A stretch of 35,562 nucleotides of DNA, from NCBI GenBank assembly GCA_003554525.1, contig PWGO01000160.1, positions 1-35,562 of the forward strand, read 5' to 3'. The notes beneath the pieces were generated by a model, which worked only from the letters and a program-made list of their open reading frames with translations, was not told where the DNA came from and did not search any database. Made by a program: the position numbers and the translations under genes. The stretch comes from Syntrophomonadaceae bacterium. GTDB taxonomy: Bacteria; Bacillota; Dethiobacteria; DTU022; PWGO01. Below, piece by piece: positions 1 to 7,222 of the stretch. The first letter of the stretch is position 1, and every line of letters begins with the position of its first letter.

Positions 1-13
1 ATTTTGTGCAGCT

Positions 14-41
14 TTTACAGAGCTCACTCTTTTGCTATAAT
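14..41 (+). promoter_or_regulatory. Candidate sigma-A promoter upstream of nadE
   Basis: TTTACA (14-19) and TATAAT (36-41) are separated by 16 bases and point toward nadE. If used, the transcript would carry the 19-bp repeat array in its leader. The call rests on the two hexamers only. Confidence 0.4.
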
Positions 42-110
42 ATCAATCAGGTGGTTATAACTTAAAGGGTGGGCTCTTTTACGCACAAAACTTCCGAATG
101 ATCCCAATAC

Positions 111-214
111 GAACCGTCCCCTTGTCGCAGTCGCAGAAGCCCGAAGGGGCGACAACAGAACCGTCCCCTTGTCGCAGAACCGTCCCCTTGTCGCAGAACC
201 GTCCCCTTGTCGCA
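111..214. repeat. 19-bp repeat array, GAACCGTCCCCTTGTCGCA
   Basis: Four identical copies of GAACCGTCCCCTTGTCGCA lie at 111-129, 158-176, 177-195 and 196-214. The last three are head to tail with no spacer. The 28 bases between copies one and two hold a GTCGC/GGCGAC pairing segment. A diverged, palindromic relative (GAACCGTCCCC followed by CTGGCGCAG) is found at 15096-15179, so this is an interspersed REP-like family rather than a local accident. No transposase is present in the window. Confidence 0.85.
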
Positions 215-265
215 CTTGAGGAGTACGTCCCCGTGAGGATAACATTATAATTTAAAGGAGTGAAA

Positions 266-1015
266 ATGCTATTGCAGATCAAGGAGATAATTCCGGAAGT
301 AGCGCATTGGATTAAAGATGAAGTGGAAAATAGTGGGGGCAAAGGAGTGGTTTTTGGCCTTAGTGGAGGGCTGGATTCTGCTGTAGTTGCGGCACTGTGC
401 CGTAAGGCTTTCCCGCGTGAAAGCTGTATGGGTATTATCATGCCCTGCAATAGTAGCGCACAGGACTGTCGGGATGCAGAAGAACTGGCCGGGGCCCTGG
501 ATATATCCTGGCTGAAAATATCCCTGGATAAAGCCTTTGCTTCCCTGAATGAAGAATTAAGCCAGGTAAAGGCAGAACGCGATACCGGCCTTGCAGAGGC
601 CAACCTGAAACCCCGTTTAAGAATGGCAGTTTTATATTATATAGCTGCAGTTAAAGGGTTTCGCGTAGTGGGTACCTCCAACAAAAGCGAGACTATGGTG
701 GGCTATTTTACCAAGCACGGGGATGGAGCAGCTGATTTATTTCCCCTGGCGGAGTTCCTGAAAAGGGAAGTAAGAGAAATGGCCGCCTGTTTAAATGTTC
801 CCCGTGATATTATTCAGAAAGCGCCCTCCGGTGGCCTTTGGGAAGGTCAGACGGATGAAGGGGAGCTGGGCTTTACTTACGACCAGCTTGACGATTACCT
901 GGAAAACGGTACAGCCTCCCCCGGCTTAAAAGAAAGGATTGAACAATTAATAGAGAATAGTGAGCATAAAAGGGAATTGCCTCTTAAATTTGCCAGGTTT
1001 AGACGGAAGGGATAA
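266..1015 (+). CDS. nadE: NH3-dependent NAD+ synthetase
   Basis: This enzyme adenylates nicotinic acid adenine dinucleotide and amidates it with ammonia, the last step of NAD+ synthesis in the cytoplasm. The PP-loop motif SGGLDSAVVAALC lies near the N-terminus. The family segments GTSNKSETMVGYFTKHGDG and KAPSGGLWEGQTDEGELG are intact. At about 249 residues it is the short form without the glutaminase/nitrilase domain, so free ammonia is the expected donor. I chose ATG 266 because AAAGGAG ends five bases before it; an in-frame GTG at 260 would overlap that Shine-Dalgarno sequence. The gene stands alone behind the repeat array and is separated from the next gene by 148 bases. Confidence 0.95.
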   Translation: MLLQIKEIIPEVAHWIKDEVENSGGKGVVFGLSGGLDSAVVAALCRKAFPRESCMGIIMPCNSSAQDCRDAEELAGALDISWLKISLDKAFASLNEELSQVKAERDTGLAEANLKPRLRMAVLYYIAAVKGFRVVGTSNKSETMVGYFTKHGDGAADLFPLAEFLKREVREMAACLNVPRDIIQKAPSGGLWEGQTDEGELGFTYDQLDDYLENGTASPGLKERIEQLIENSEHKRELPLKFARFRRKG

Positions 1016-1057
1016 ATTCTATTCCCGGGATTCGGTAAAACAGCTAAATTTGTTAAA

Positions 1058-1080
1058 GGATTCTGACCAAAATTGTCGAA
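1058..1080 (+). promoter_or_regulatory. GGATT-N11-TGTCGAA motif (copy 1), Spo0A-box-like
   Basis: GGATT (1058-1062), 11 bases, then TGTCGAA (1074-1080), ending 83 bases before the bactofilin start. TGTCGAA preceded by T matches the known Spo0A box. The same two parts with the same spacing recur upstream of the genes ending at 23919 and 35439, and with one extra base upstream of 6752. A possible sigma-A promoter (TTGACA then GATACT, 16-base gap) follows it at about 1094-1121. Confidence 0.6.
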
Positions 1081-1163
1081 CTAGTGCGTTAAGTTGACAA
1101 GCTGCTTTAGATCGTGATACTTTTAGTTCAATCGAGTAAAATCCTATCTGTAGAGGTGCGTTT

Positions 1164-2360
1164 ATGCTCCAAAAAAAAAATAGAGGTATGGGTAAGACAG
1201 TAGATACTGTCGTGGGTAATAATACCAGAATTACCGGGAGTTTTTTTGCCACAGGAGCGGTTAGGATTGATGGAACAGTGCAGTCTGAGAACGGTAGTTA
1301 TGAAGACATAGAAATATCTACTTCTGAAGAACTGATTGTAGGAGAAAAGGGAGAGATATATGCAAATACCCGGGGGAAAAAAATAATTGTAGCTGGAAAA
1401 GTATTTGGGACCCTGGAATGCTCTGAATGCCTGGAATTATTATCTACCGGACAGGTAATAGGTACGGTAAAAACCAAGAGGATTTATGTGGAAAGCGGGG
1501 CTGTGTTTGAAGGTTATTGCAGCATGAGTGAAACTGGCGACAGCACCCGGGAAGAGATCGAAGAAGTCGAAGAACAGTCTGCAGTTCCCGAGGAAGATAC
1601 TTCCGGGCATGAGCAATACGAGCCGGTAGAAGAGGTGTTAAACCGGGAAGAAAGGCTGGAAAGCGATGCAGCTTATACTACAGACACGGAAATAAAAATA
1701 GATATAGAAATAGAAAATGAGATATTTGCTAAAGAAGTTGAAGAAGCTGAAGAAGCTGAAGAAGCTAAAGAAGAAGAGGAATCTGCAGTCCGTGGGGAGC
1801 AGTCCAAGGAGGGTGAGGAGTTAGAGGCACAGGAAACCCCATCTCTTTATTCAGGGGAGGGCGACCTGGTGCAGGAGGGGGAAAATCACCGGGAGCAGGA
1901 AATAGAATTGGAAAGTAGTGCCGGGGAGGAACAAAAAAATGAAGACCCGGTGCAGGAAATAAAGCTACAGGAAGAGAAACACTTACAGGAAGAACAAAAA
2001 AGGAGCAATTTTGTACAGGAATATAAACCTGAAGATTCTAAATCTGAACTGGAGATAGAAGAAAAAGAAACAGAAGATACAAATGGAAATCCGGATATAG
2101 ACCACGACGAAACCAAAAAGCTTTTTCTTGCAGAATTCCAGTTTAACGGCGATTTGGAAATAGAAAAATGTCCAAACGGGAAGGTCCCGGTTAAAAGCAA
2201 GTACAGGCCCAAGAAAAAATTTAGCGAAGCATATTTTAAAAAATCGGAATGTAAAGAATGCGAACTTAAGTACAACTGCCTGGTAAGGGAACACAAAAAA
2301 GACATGGTTTTGCGGATTCCCAAACAATTTATCCGGCAGGTCCAGAAGCCATTGTCTTAG
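1164..2360 (+). CDS. Bactofilin with long acidic tail and C-terminal Cys motif
   Basis: Residues 8-125 are a bactofilin (DUF583) domain: TVVGNNTRITGSFF, then VRIDGTVQ, repeated short beta-helix rungs with IVAGKVFGTLEC, and ending near VFEGYCSM. Bactofilins polymerise without nucleotide into membrane-associated filaments. Most family members are short (roughly 100-200 residues); this one has 398. Residues 130-315 are an unusually Glu-rich, low-complexity linker. The last 64 residues are basic and carry C336, C363, C366 and C372 (C-x26-C-x2-C-x5-C). That pattern resembles the cysteine segment of IS1182-type transposases (CPxGK, then FS, CxxC and C). ATG 1164 follows GAGGTG at seven bases; ATG 1188 is a weaker alternative. 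An actin-like gene lies 67 bases downstream, probably in the same transcript. Bactofilin assignment is strong; the tail's role is unknown. Confidence 0.85.
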   Translation: MLQKKNRGMGKTVDTVVGNNTRITGSFFATGAVRIDGTVQSENGSYEDIEISTSEELIVGEKGEIYANTRGKKIIVAGKVFGTLECSECLELLSTGQVIGTVKTKRIYVESGAVFEGYCSMSETGDSTREEIEEVEEQSAVPEEDTSGHEQYEPVEEVLNREERLESDAAYTTDTEIKIDIEIENEIFAKEVEEAEEAEEAKEEEESAVRGEQSKEGEELEAQETPSLYSGEGDLVQEGENHREQEIELESSAGEEQKNEDPVQEIKLQEEKHLQEEQKRSNFVQEYKPEDSKSELEIEEKETEDTNGNPDIDHDETKKLFLAEFQFNGDLEIEKCPNGKVPVKSKYRPKKKFSEAYFKKSECKECELKYNCLVREHKKDMVLRIPKQFIRQVQKPLS

Positions 2361-2427
2361 CTGAAGGGTCAGGTTTTTTTTTGGTTTTTAATAATTATAT
2401 TTTTTGGAAAGGGGGTTTGCTTTAGAA

Positions 2428-3567
2428 ATGGAGCAGTGGGATTTGCGGGGAACTGAGGGACCTGATGATATATCAGAAGCTCCCGCCCAAGAAAACAGCG
2501 AACAGGCGGAAGAACAAGTAGAAAAACAAGTAGAAAAACTGGGCAAAGAGGAAGAACAGCAGTCTTCTGTAAGAAATGTCGGGGTAGACCTTGGCTACGG
2601 TTATGTCAAGTTTTTAGACGGTGAAAAAGAATACATGTTCCCCAGTATAGTAGGCTCAGGAGATGACATTCAATATAGAAGCGAAATGTTCCTGGAACCG
2701 GATCTGCTTAAAAACTTGCATATAGAAATTGGAAAGGAAACTTTTTTTGTAGGTGACCTGGCTATAAGGCAGAGTGAGATAGCCTCCAGGTCTTTAGATC
2801 AGGACAGGTCTAAAGACAAAAACTCGAAGGTTCTCATGTTAACTGTTTTAAGCCTTTTAACCAGTAAAGAAGATCAGCAGTTTAATCTGGTCACAGGATT
2901 GCCCACCAACTACTACGGGGCTTACAAAGATGACTGGAGAAACTCTCTTCTGGGAAGTTATAAAACAAACATATGGAAAGATGGGAAGTTAAAAGAATGC
3001 TCTTTTCAAATTAAAAACGCCAGGATCGTACCCCAGCCTTTTGGCACCTTGTTTAATCTGTTGCTTAACCATGAGGGTGAGGTAGTAGATCAAGAGCTCT
3101 CGAAAGAAATGGTGGGTATTGTGGATATTGGTTTCAAAACTACGGATATGGCTGTAGCTAACCATACCGAGTTTATTGACAGGTTGAGCTTTTCTACGGT
3201 TACGGCCTTAAGTACCATTTATCGCCTGGTAGGTGAAAGGCTTCGCAGGGAGTACAAAATAGATAAGGAAGACCATCACCTGGATGATTGCATTAGCAGT
3301 AGAACTATAAAAATTGCCGGTGAAGAACATGATATTTCTTCCTGGGTTGACAGCGCATTCAGGATGGTTGCCGGTAAAATTGCTACGGAGATAGAATCCA
3401 GGTGGGATTTCAAGCAGTTTGACAGGATACTGCTTACCGGTGGAGGAGGGGAAGCGTTGAGCCCCTATATAAAAAACAGCTTTCCCAACATGGTACTGGT
3501 TGAAGATGCGCAGGTGGCTAACGTAAAAGGGTATCAAAAGCTTGCTTGTAAAATTTTTGCGGAATAA
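2428..3567 (+). CDS. ParM/StbA-like actin-family ATPase with acidic N-terminal extension
   Basis: An actin-fold ATPase of the ParM/Alp type. It has phosphate-1 loop VGVDLGYGYVK (about residues 52-61 from the chosen start), GLPTNYY typical of the Alp N-terminal domain, phosphate-2 loop VGIVDIGFKTTD (about 230-240) and adenosine motif LLTGGGGEAL (about 335-344). The first 45 residues are an extra Glu/Gln-rich segment repeating EEQVEKQVEK, similar in character to the acidic tail of the bactofilin encoded just upstream. ATG 2428 is preferred: AAGGGGG ends 12 bases before it, while the open frame's earlier TTG at 2404 has no ribosome binding site. ParM proteins normally segregate plasmids, but no centromere-like repeats or adaptor gene are seen. 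Pairing with a bactofilin suggests a chromosomal cytoskeletal role (inference). Confidence 0.8.
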   Translation: MEQWDLRGTEGPDDISEAPAQENSEQAEEQVEKQVEKLGKEEEQQSSVRNVGVDLGYGYVKFLDGEKEYMFPSIVGSGDDIQYRSEMFLEPDLLKNLHIEIGKETFFVGDLAIRQSEIASRSLDQDRSKDKNSKVLMLTVLSLLTSKEDQQFNLVTGLPTNYYGAYKDDWRNSLLGSYKTNIWKDGKLKECSFQIKNARIVPQPFGTLFNLLLNHEGEVVDQELSKEMVGIVDIGFKTTDMAVANHTEFIDRLSFSTVTALSTIYRLVGERLRREYKIDKEDHHLDDCISSRTIKIAGEEHDISSWVDSAFRMVAGKIATEIESRWDFKQFDRILLTGGGGEALSPYIKNSFPNMVLVEDAQVANVKGYQKLACKIFAE

Positions 3568-3601
3568 TTTTGACTACAGTTTATTTATAATATGGTTTTG
3601 C

Positions 3602-3632
3602 AAACCCCTGATTTCGGGGGTTTTTTGTTTTT
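3602..3632 (+). terminator. Rho-independent terminator after the actin-like gene
   Basis: AAACCCC pairs with GGGGTTT across a short loop and is followed by a T-rich run, 34 bases after the stop codon. It closes the bactofilin-actin unit. Confidence 0.85.
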
Positions 3633-3643
3633 TGACCACGTTT

Positions 3644-3672
3644 TTTAACTACTACATTTTAACTACTACATT
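3644..3672. repeat. Short tandem direct repeat TTTTAACTACTACAT
   Basis: Two adjacent copies of TTTTAACTACTACAT lie between the actin-gene terminator and the end of the opposing operon. The TAACTACT core resembles the ends of the interspersed elements at 15056, 12624 and 26803, so this may be a worn fragment of that family. Confidence 0.45.
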
Positions 3673-3754
3673 GGAAGTTGGAGCTGGTGTCAAGTGTGCA
3701 TAACCACCGGCCTGGAGGGGGCAAAAGAAACGAAAGTGAGGTTGTATAAATGGT

Positions 3755-5095
3755 TTAATTTCCGAAGCAGTTGGTGCAGGAAGTAGTTCCGAATTTTATA
3801 ATAGCTCCACAGTTACTGCATATTATACCAGTTCTTTCCGTTACGGGTTTGACCGGTGTCTTATCCGCGATTTCTTCAGGGCTTTTTGTTTCACGGTCTT
3901 CCCACTTAATAATTTTTTCTTTCTTTTCCAGTGGCTCAGGAGGTTTTAGTTGTTCCGGTAATGTTTCTTTACTTGATATTTCTTCTTTGTCTTCCCCTGA
4001 TGCGGCCGGGGGTTTGAGTTCCACGGCATCTTTAACCTCTGCTGTCCCGGCTTCAACTGAAATAATTCTTGTTTCTTTAATAAAACTATCCAGTTCAATT
4101 GACTGTGCGCGGCTGTATGTAAACCAGTACTCCAGGTTTTTCACCAGGTTGGCACCCAAATTTACCATTAAGCTGTTTTCTTCAACTTTTACCGCTTCAT
4201 AGAAAAGATTTTCCAGGGTGATTTCATTAAAAAACCTTGAACTGGTTTTCCCGGTTTCAGCTGGTTCAGCTGGTTCAGCTTCTTCTGTTTTTTTGGTTTT
4301 ATCCCGGAGCTCTTTTATGGCTGCCACTTCTTCTTTTTGGAAAACATCTTTTTCATCTTCATCTGTCTCTTCACTTGTTTTGGCGTTTATGCTGTCGTTT
4401 GCCGTAAAGGCTAAAGGTTCTGCAGGTGGATCTCCTGTTTTAGTTGAATTGATAGACCCGGTCGGGTTATTTACCGGGGTGGGTCGGGCAGGAGTGGAAT
4501 TGCTGCGCAGTATTTCTGCGGTTTCTTTTAATTCAACAGGTTGTGTGAGAGTTTCTTTAGCAACCGTGTTTTCGGGGTTTTGTATTTCCAGATTAGCACT
4601 GCGGGTGTAAGTTACAGTTTCTGTACTGCGCCTGTCTATCACCTGTATGGTATCCCTGGGATAATTATGTAATTTAATAAACATTATTACTAACAAATAA
4701 AAAAACGCGGCCCAGAATATAACCGGATATAGCCAGTCGTAATCTCCCAGGTATGGTACTATCAGGCCCCTGTAAGCTATGTAAGCAAGAACCACGGATA
4801 TAAGGTATACCAGGTATTTAAATAGCAAGCCTGAACGGGGCATTGCATCTGTAGACAGTATGTTGTTTTTTTCAATAACTTCACCTGTTTTACACAACAA
4901 ATCAATTAAGATGATTAGTATTACAGCTGTTACCAGCTGGTAAAGGTTAAACCGGAACGGCAGATCTATCCGGGCCAGATCATGGAAAAAAAGTACGGCT
5001 GTTCCCTGGGCCAAAAGCAATAAAATAATAGCCGAACTGATTTTAACTATGTAAGATCTTACTTGCATTTCACTGTTTTTAAGGTTTGTATTCAT
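3755..5095 (-). CDS. Four-TM membrane protein with C-terminal zinc ribbon, function unknown
   Basis: I do not recognise a named family. Four hydrophobic segments lie at about residues 15-38, 50-68, 91-113 and 121-141. A long Thr/Glu/Pro-rich, probably disordered region follows (150-290). A short folded-looking block (about 290-350) contains ITLENLFYEAVKVEEN and LVKNLEYWFTY. The extreme C-terminus is a zinc ribbon, C426-x2-C429-x10-C440-x2-C443, in the form CSNCGAIIKFG. The upstream neighbour ends in nearly the same ribbon (CSNCGAPLKYG) with identical spacing. ATG 5095 follows AAAGGAAG. It is the last gene of a three-gene operon, 34 bases after the regulator gene, so a membrane partner of that regulator is a reasonable guess. 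Long Glu/Lys linkers make this and the bactofilin similar in style. Confidence 0.7.
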   Translation of the reverse strand: MNTNLKNSEMQVRSYIVKISSAIILLLLAQGTAVLFFHDLARIDLPFRFNLYQLVTAVILIILIDLLCKTGEVIEKNNILSTDAMPRSGLLFKYLVYLISVVLAYIAYRGLIVPYLGDYDWLYPVIFWAAFFYLLVIMFIKLHNYPRDTIQVIDRRSTETVTYTRSANLEIQNPENTVAKETLTQPVELKETAEILRSNSTPARPTPVNNPTGSINSTKTGDPPAEPLAFTANDSINAKTSEETDEDEKDVFQKEEVAAIKELRDKTKKTEEAEPAEPAETGKTSSRFFNEITLENLFYEAVKVEENSLMVNLGANLVKNLEYWFTYSRAQSIELDSFIKETRIISVEAGTAEVKDAVELKPPAASGEDKEEISSKETLPEQLKPPEPLEKKEKIIKWEDRETKSPEEIADKTPVKPVTERTGIICSNCGAIIKFGTTSCTNCFGN

Positions 5096-5129
5096 ATTTT
5101 CTTCCTTTCTGCTTCCCGGTCATGGGGTG

Positions 5130-6158
5130 TTAATCAAATTTGTGGCTTGAAAAACAGGCGGTGCAGAATACGGAGCCATACTTCAGCGGTGCGCCGCAAT
5201 TACTGCATCTGTTTGGACTATTATTATTTTCCCCGGTTTGCAAACTTTTCTGTGTTTTTGCCGGTTGCTCTTTTTGGGTTTCTTTTGGCCGGTTTAATTG
5301 TGATGCGGCAGAGACACGGTGGTTTTCCGGGTTAACCCCTGCCGGAGATTTAATTTTTTCTTTCTCCTCTTCTTCCTGATGGTGAGAAACTACATCTTCT
5401 ATATTGAAATCATCCAGCTTGTTTAATTTGTTTAAGACAGTAGTGTGGGAAACCCCCAGAGCTTTGGCTGCTTTTCGTATGCTCTGGTAGTTTTTAAGGG
5501 CGTGGGTCAAGACTTCTTTTTCCAGGAGACCAATTATTTCGGACAAAGGCTTTCCTTCTTTCAGGTAATTTTCTACTGGTAATTGTGCAGAGTTATTTCC
5601 TGTTTTGACAAGGTTTATCAGGACATATTTTTCGTTATTATTAAGCAAAACAGGGATAGAGCTTAAATTATAGTTGCAGGCAGGGTCCCCAAGCTGCACC
5701 TTGTTTTTCTTCGTGCGGTCTTCCTGAAGACTTTTATTGACGGTTTCTAAAATATCGGGTGGAATAACACTGTGGAGATGGTTCCCGGCGGCATTATCGG
5801 GCAAGTTTAACAAATTTTTAGCCGGCGGGTTATAGCGGGTTATGTATTTAAACTGGTCTATTATTAGCACAGGAGAATCCAGTCCGTTGACAACAACTTC
5901 CAGGGAATTGTCTTCTGTTTTATTTTCTGCTGTTTCAATTTTTTCTACTTTAACCACCCCAGGAAGCATTTCCAGGGCTTTAATTATGCTATCTTCGTTG
6001 TCAGCAGACTTGTGATAAATAGACAAATAAATACATGATTCTTCGGCTTTATAAAATGTAAGCTGGCTGTTTTTAAGATATATAATTCTTGCTATATCTA
6101 AAACCATTCCTTCTTTGTTTTCGTTTTCAATTTTGAGGTTTGTAACTGGCTGCTCCAT
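5130..6158 (-). CDS. TyrR-like ACT-PAS-HTH regulator lacking the AAA+ domain, with C-terminal zinc ribbon
   Basis: Residues 8-75 resemble the ACT domain of TyrR. Residues 85-188 look like a PAS domain (SPVLIIDQFKYITRYNPPAK, then IPPDI and SSIPVL). Residues 203-248 are a Fis/TyrR-type helix-turn-helix: EKEVLTHALKNYQSIRKAA, then LGVSHTTVLNKLNKL. TyrR-family proteins normally have a sigma-54-type AAA+ ATPase between PAS and HTH; here the two are only about 15 residues apart and no Walker motif exists. After an acidic linker the protein ends in a zinc ribbon (C318, C321, C332, C335) matching the ribbon of the next gene product. Middle gene of a minus-strand operon. It probably binds DNA and a small ligand, but cannot act as a sigma-54 activator. 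Domain calls are by eye. Confidence 0.75.
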   Translation of the reverse strand: MEQPVTNLKIENENKEGMVLDIARIIYLKNSQLTFYKAEESCIYLSIYHKSADNEDSIIKALEMLPGVVKVEKIETAENKTEDNSLEVVVNGLDSPVLIIDQFKYITRYNPPAKNLLNLPDNAAGNHLHSVIPPDILETVNKSLQEDRTKKNKVQLGDPACNYNLSSIPVLLNNNEKYVLINLVKTGNNSAQLPVENYLKEGKPLSEIIGLLEKEVLTHALKNYQSIRKAAKALGVSHTTVLNKLNKLDDFNIEDVVSHHQEEEEKEKIKSPAGVNPENHRVSAASQLNRPKETQKEQPAKTQKSLQTGENNNSPNRCSNCGAPLKYGSVFCTACFSSHKFD

Positions 6159-6251
6159 CTGGGACCACCGTCCGTTTTTAATTATTTATAAAAAGAGCCC
6201 AATTAAATTATTTATAGCTGAAAAATTGTTTGTTAAAGCTGGAGGTTTGAA

Positions 6252-6752
6252 TTATTTAAGGAATCTTAATTTAACTTTATCACCTTCCCGGCTTAATACT
6301 ACCTCATCCCTGGTGATATTATCCAGCTCCCACTCATCCAGAATTAAATCGCCGGCAGAGCCGTGGATTATTTTATCATCAAGAATTAATACTGCGTAGT
6401 ATTTCCCCGGCTTTACTGTTACTCCGGTTATATCTTGTTTTATGTTTCCTTTAACCTTGCCGTCAACTACAACGCCAATCAGCTCCATTTCTTTTAATTG
6501 CTGCTTTTTATCGTGGTTATTGTGGTGATTTAGCTCTGCATTGTTGTCGTTTATATAATGGTTATTGTTCTCCGGGGAGGGCTTTTCTTCGTTATTCTCT
6601 TTATCTTCCGGGGGGGTGTATACCATTTCTGTAACCAGTCCGGTTATAATTAGAATTATCAGCATGGAAAAAAGCAGAATCATCCTTTTGTTTTCATCAA
6701 ATATTTTTTTAACTTTTTCCGGAATTATTTTATTAGAGCTGGTTTTGTTCAT
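6252..6752 (-). CDS. Single-pass anchored protein with GspC/PilP-like C-terminal domain
   Basis: Length 166 residues. A basic N-terminus is followed by one transmembrane helix (about residues 26-46, ILLFSMLIILIITGLVTEMV). Next comes an Asn/His-rich linker. The C-terminal domain reads MELIGVVVDGKVKG, then AVLILDDKIIHGSAGDLI and LDNITRDEVVLSREGDKVKLRF. That layout resembles the homology region of type II secretion GspC and type IV pilus PilP, where a short beta-fold contacts the outer secretion complex. No other secretion gene is nearby, so this is a fold resemblance only. The start at 6752 follows GGGAGGT; the longer open frame to 6806 lacks a ribosome binding site. First gene of the operon running to 3755, 93 bases before the regulator gene. 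Confidence 0.6.
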   Translation of the reverse strand: MNKTSSNKIIPEKVKKIFDENKRMILLFSMLIILIITGLVTEMVYTPPEDKENNEEKPSPENNNHYINDNNAELNHHNNHDKKQQLKEMELIGVVVDGKVKGNIKQDITGVTVKPGKYYAVLILDDKIIHGSAGDLILDEWELDNITRDEVVLSREGDKVKLRFLK

Positions 6753-6819
6753 TTTAGTACCTCCCGGGAAATGAACTATAAATATTGTCCAACTGTAACT
6801 AAACAACTGACTGATTTAC

Positions 6820-6843
6820 TTCGACAAAAACGTTCATAACTCC
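6820..6843 (-). promoter_or_regulatory. GGAGT-N12-TGTCGAA motif (copy 2), Spo0A-box-like
   Basis: On the minus strand GGAGT (6843-6839), 12 bases, then TGTCGAA (6826-6820), 67 bases before the start at 6752. This copy has one extra spacer base and GGAGT in place of GGATT, so it is the weakest of the four. Confidence 0.45.
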
Positions 6844-7146
6844 TTCATGGGTAACCATTTATTGTATTGCCCGGCTGCCTTCTATAGTGGAATTCCAGGG
6901 CTTATCCGGCAAAAAATCTGCTAAACTGGTAAACCAGGTAGCAATATAAAGGAGCTATTTACGGCATAAAAGAGCTTTTACCCGATTGACACAGGTATTT
7001 ATTTATGATAAAAACTAATAGAAAAGTTGTGTCAATATCAAAGAAATAAGCTGTGTCTTGCAATTTTTAAAAATGTAGTACAAATTCTGACCAGGTGTTA
7101 TCCTTATTTAGTTGATAATTTTTATTTTTTTTTTGTGCACAGGTTA

Positions 7147-7175
7147 TTGACACTTGAAATTATTTGACATATAGT
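7147..7175 (+). promoter_or_regulatory. Sigma-A promoter of codY
   Basis: TTGACA (7147-7152), 17 bases, TATAGT (7170-7175); five of six -10 bases and all -35 bases match consensus with ideal spacing, 48 bases before the start codon. No clear CodY box was seen. The remaining intergenic DNA from 6844 to 7146 is AT-rich and shows no gene. Confidence 0.75.
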
Positions 7176-7222
7176 TTGGAAAAGAATAAATATTTTAACT
7201 TTATCGAGAGGTGGAGATTAAC

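Noticed and set aside
111-214. CRISPR array from the 19-bp repeats
   Set aside because: Three copies are head to tail with no spacers, repeats are too short and no cas genes are present.
1571-1580. Another GTCGAA match within the bactofilin gene
   Set aside because: Lies in coding sequence (GAAGTCGAAG) and lacks both the TGTCGAA form and the GGATT half.
1886-2327. Minus-strand open frames of 114-145 codons
   Set aside because: Ser/Phe-rich mirror of the Glu/Lys-rich bactofilin tail; no ribosome site and no family.
2428-3567. Plasmid-derived partition locus
   Set aside because: No parR-like adaptor gene or centromere-like repeats beside the actin gene; surroundings are chromosomal housekeeping genes.
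3771-4610. Plus-strand open frames of 130-143 codons
   Set aside because: Antisense to the disordered linker of the zinc-ribbon membrane protein; low-complexity Ser-rich products.
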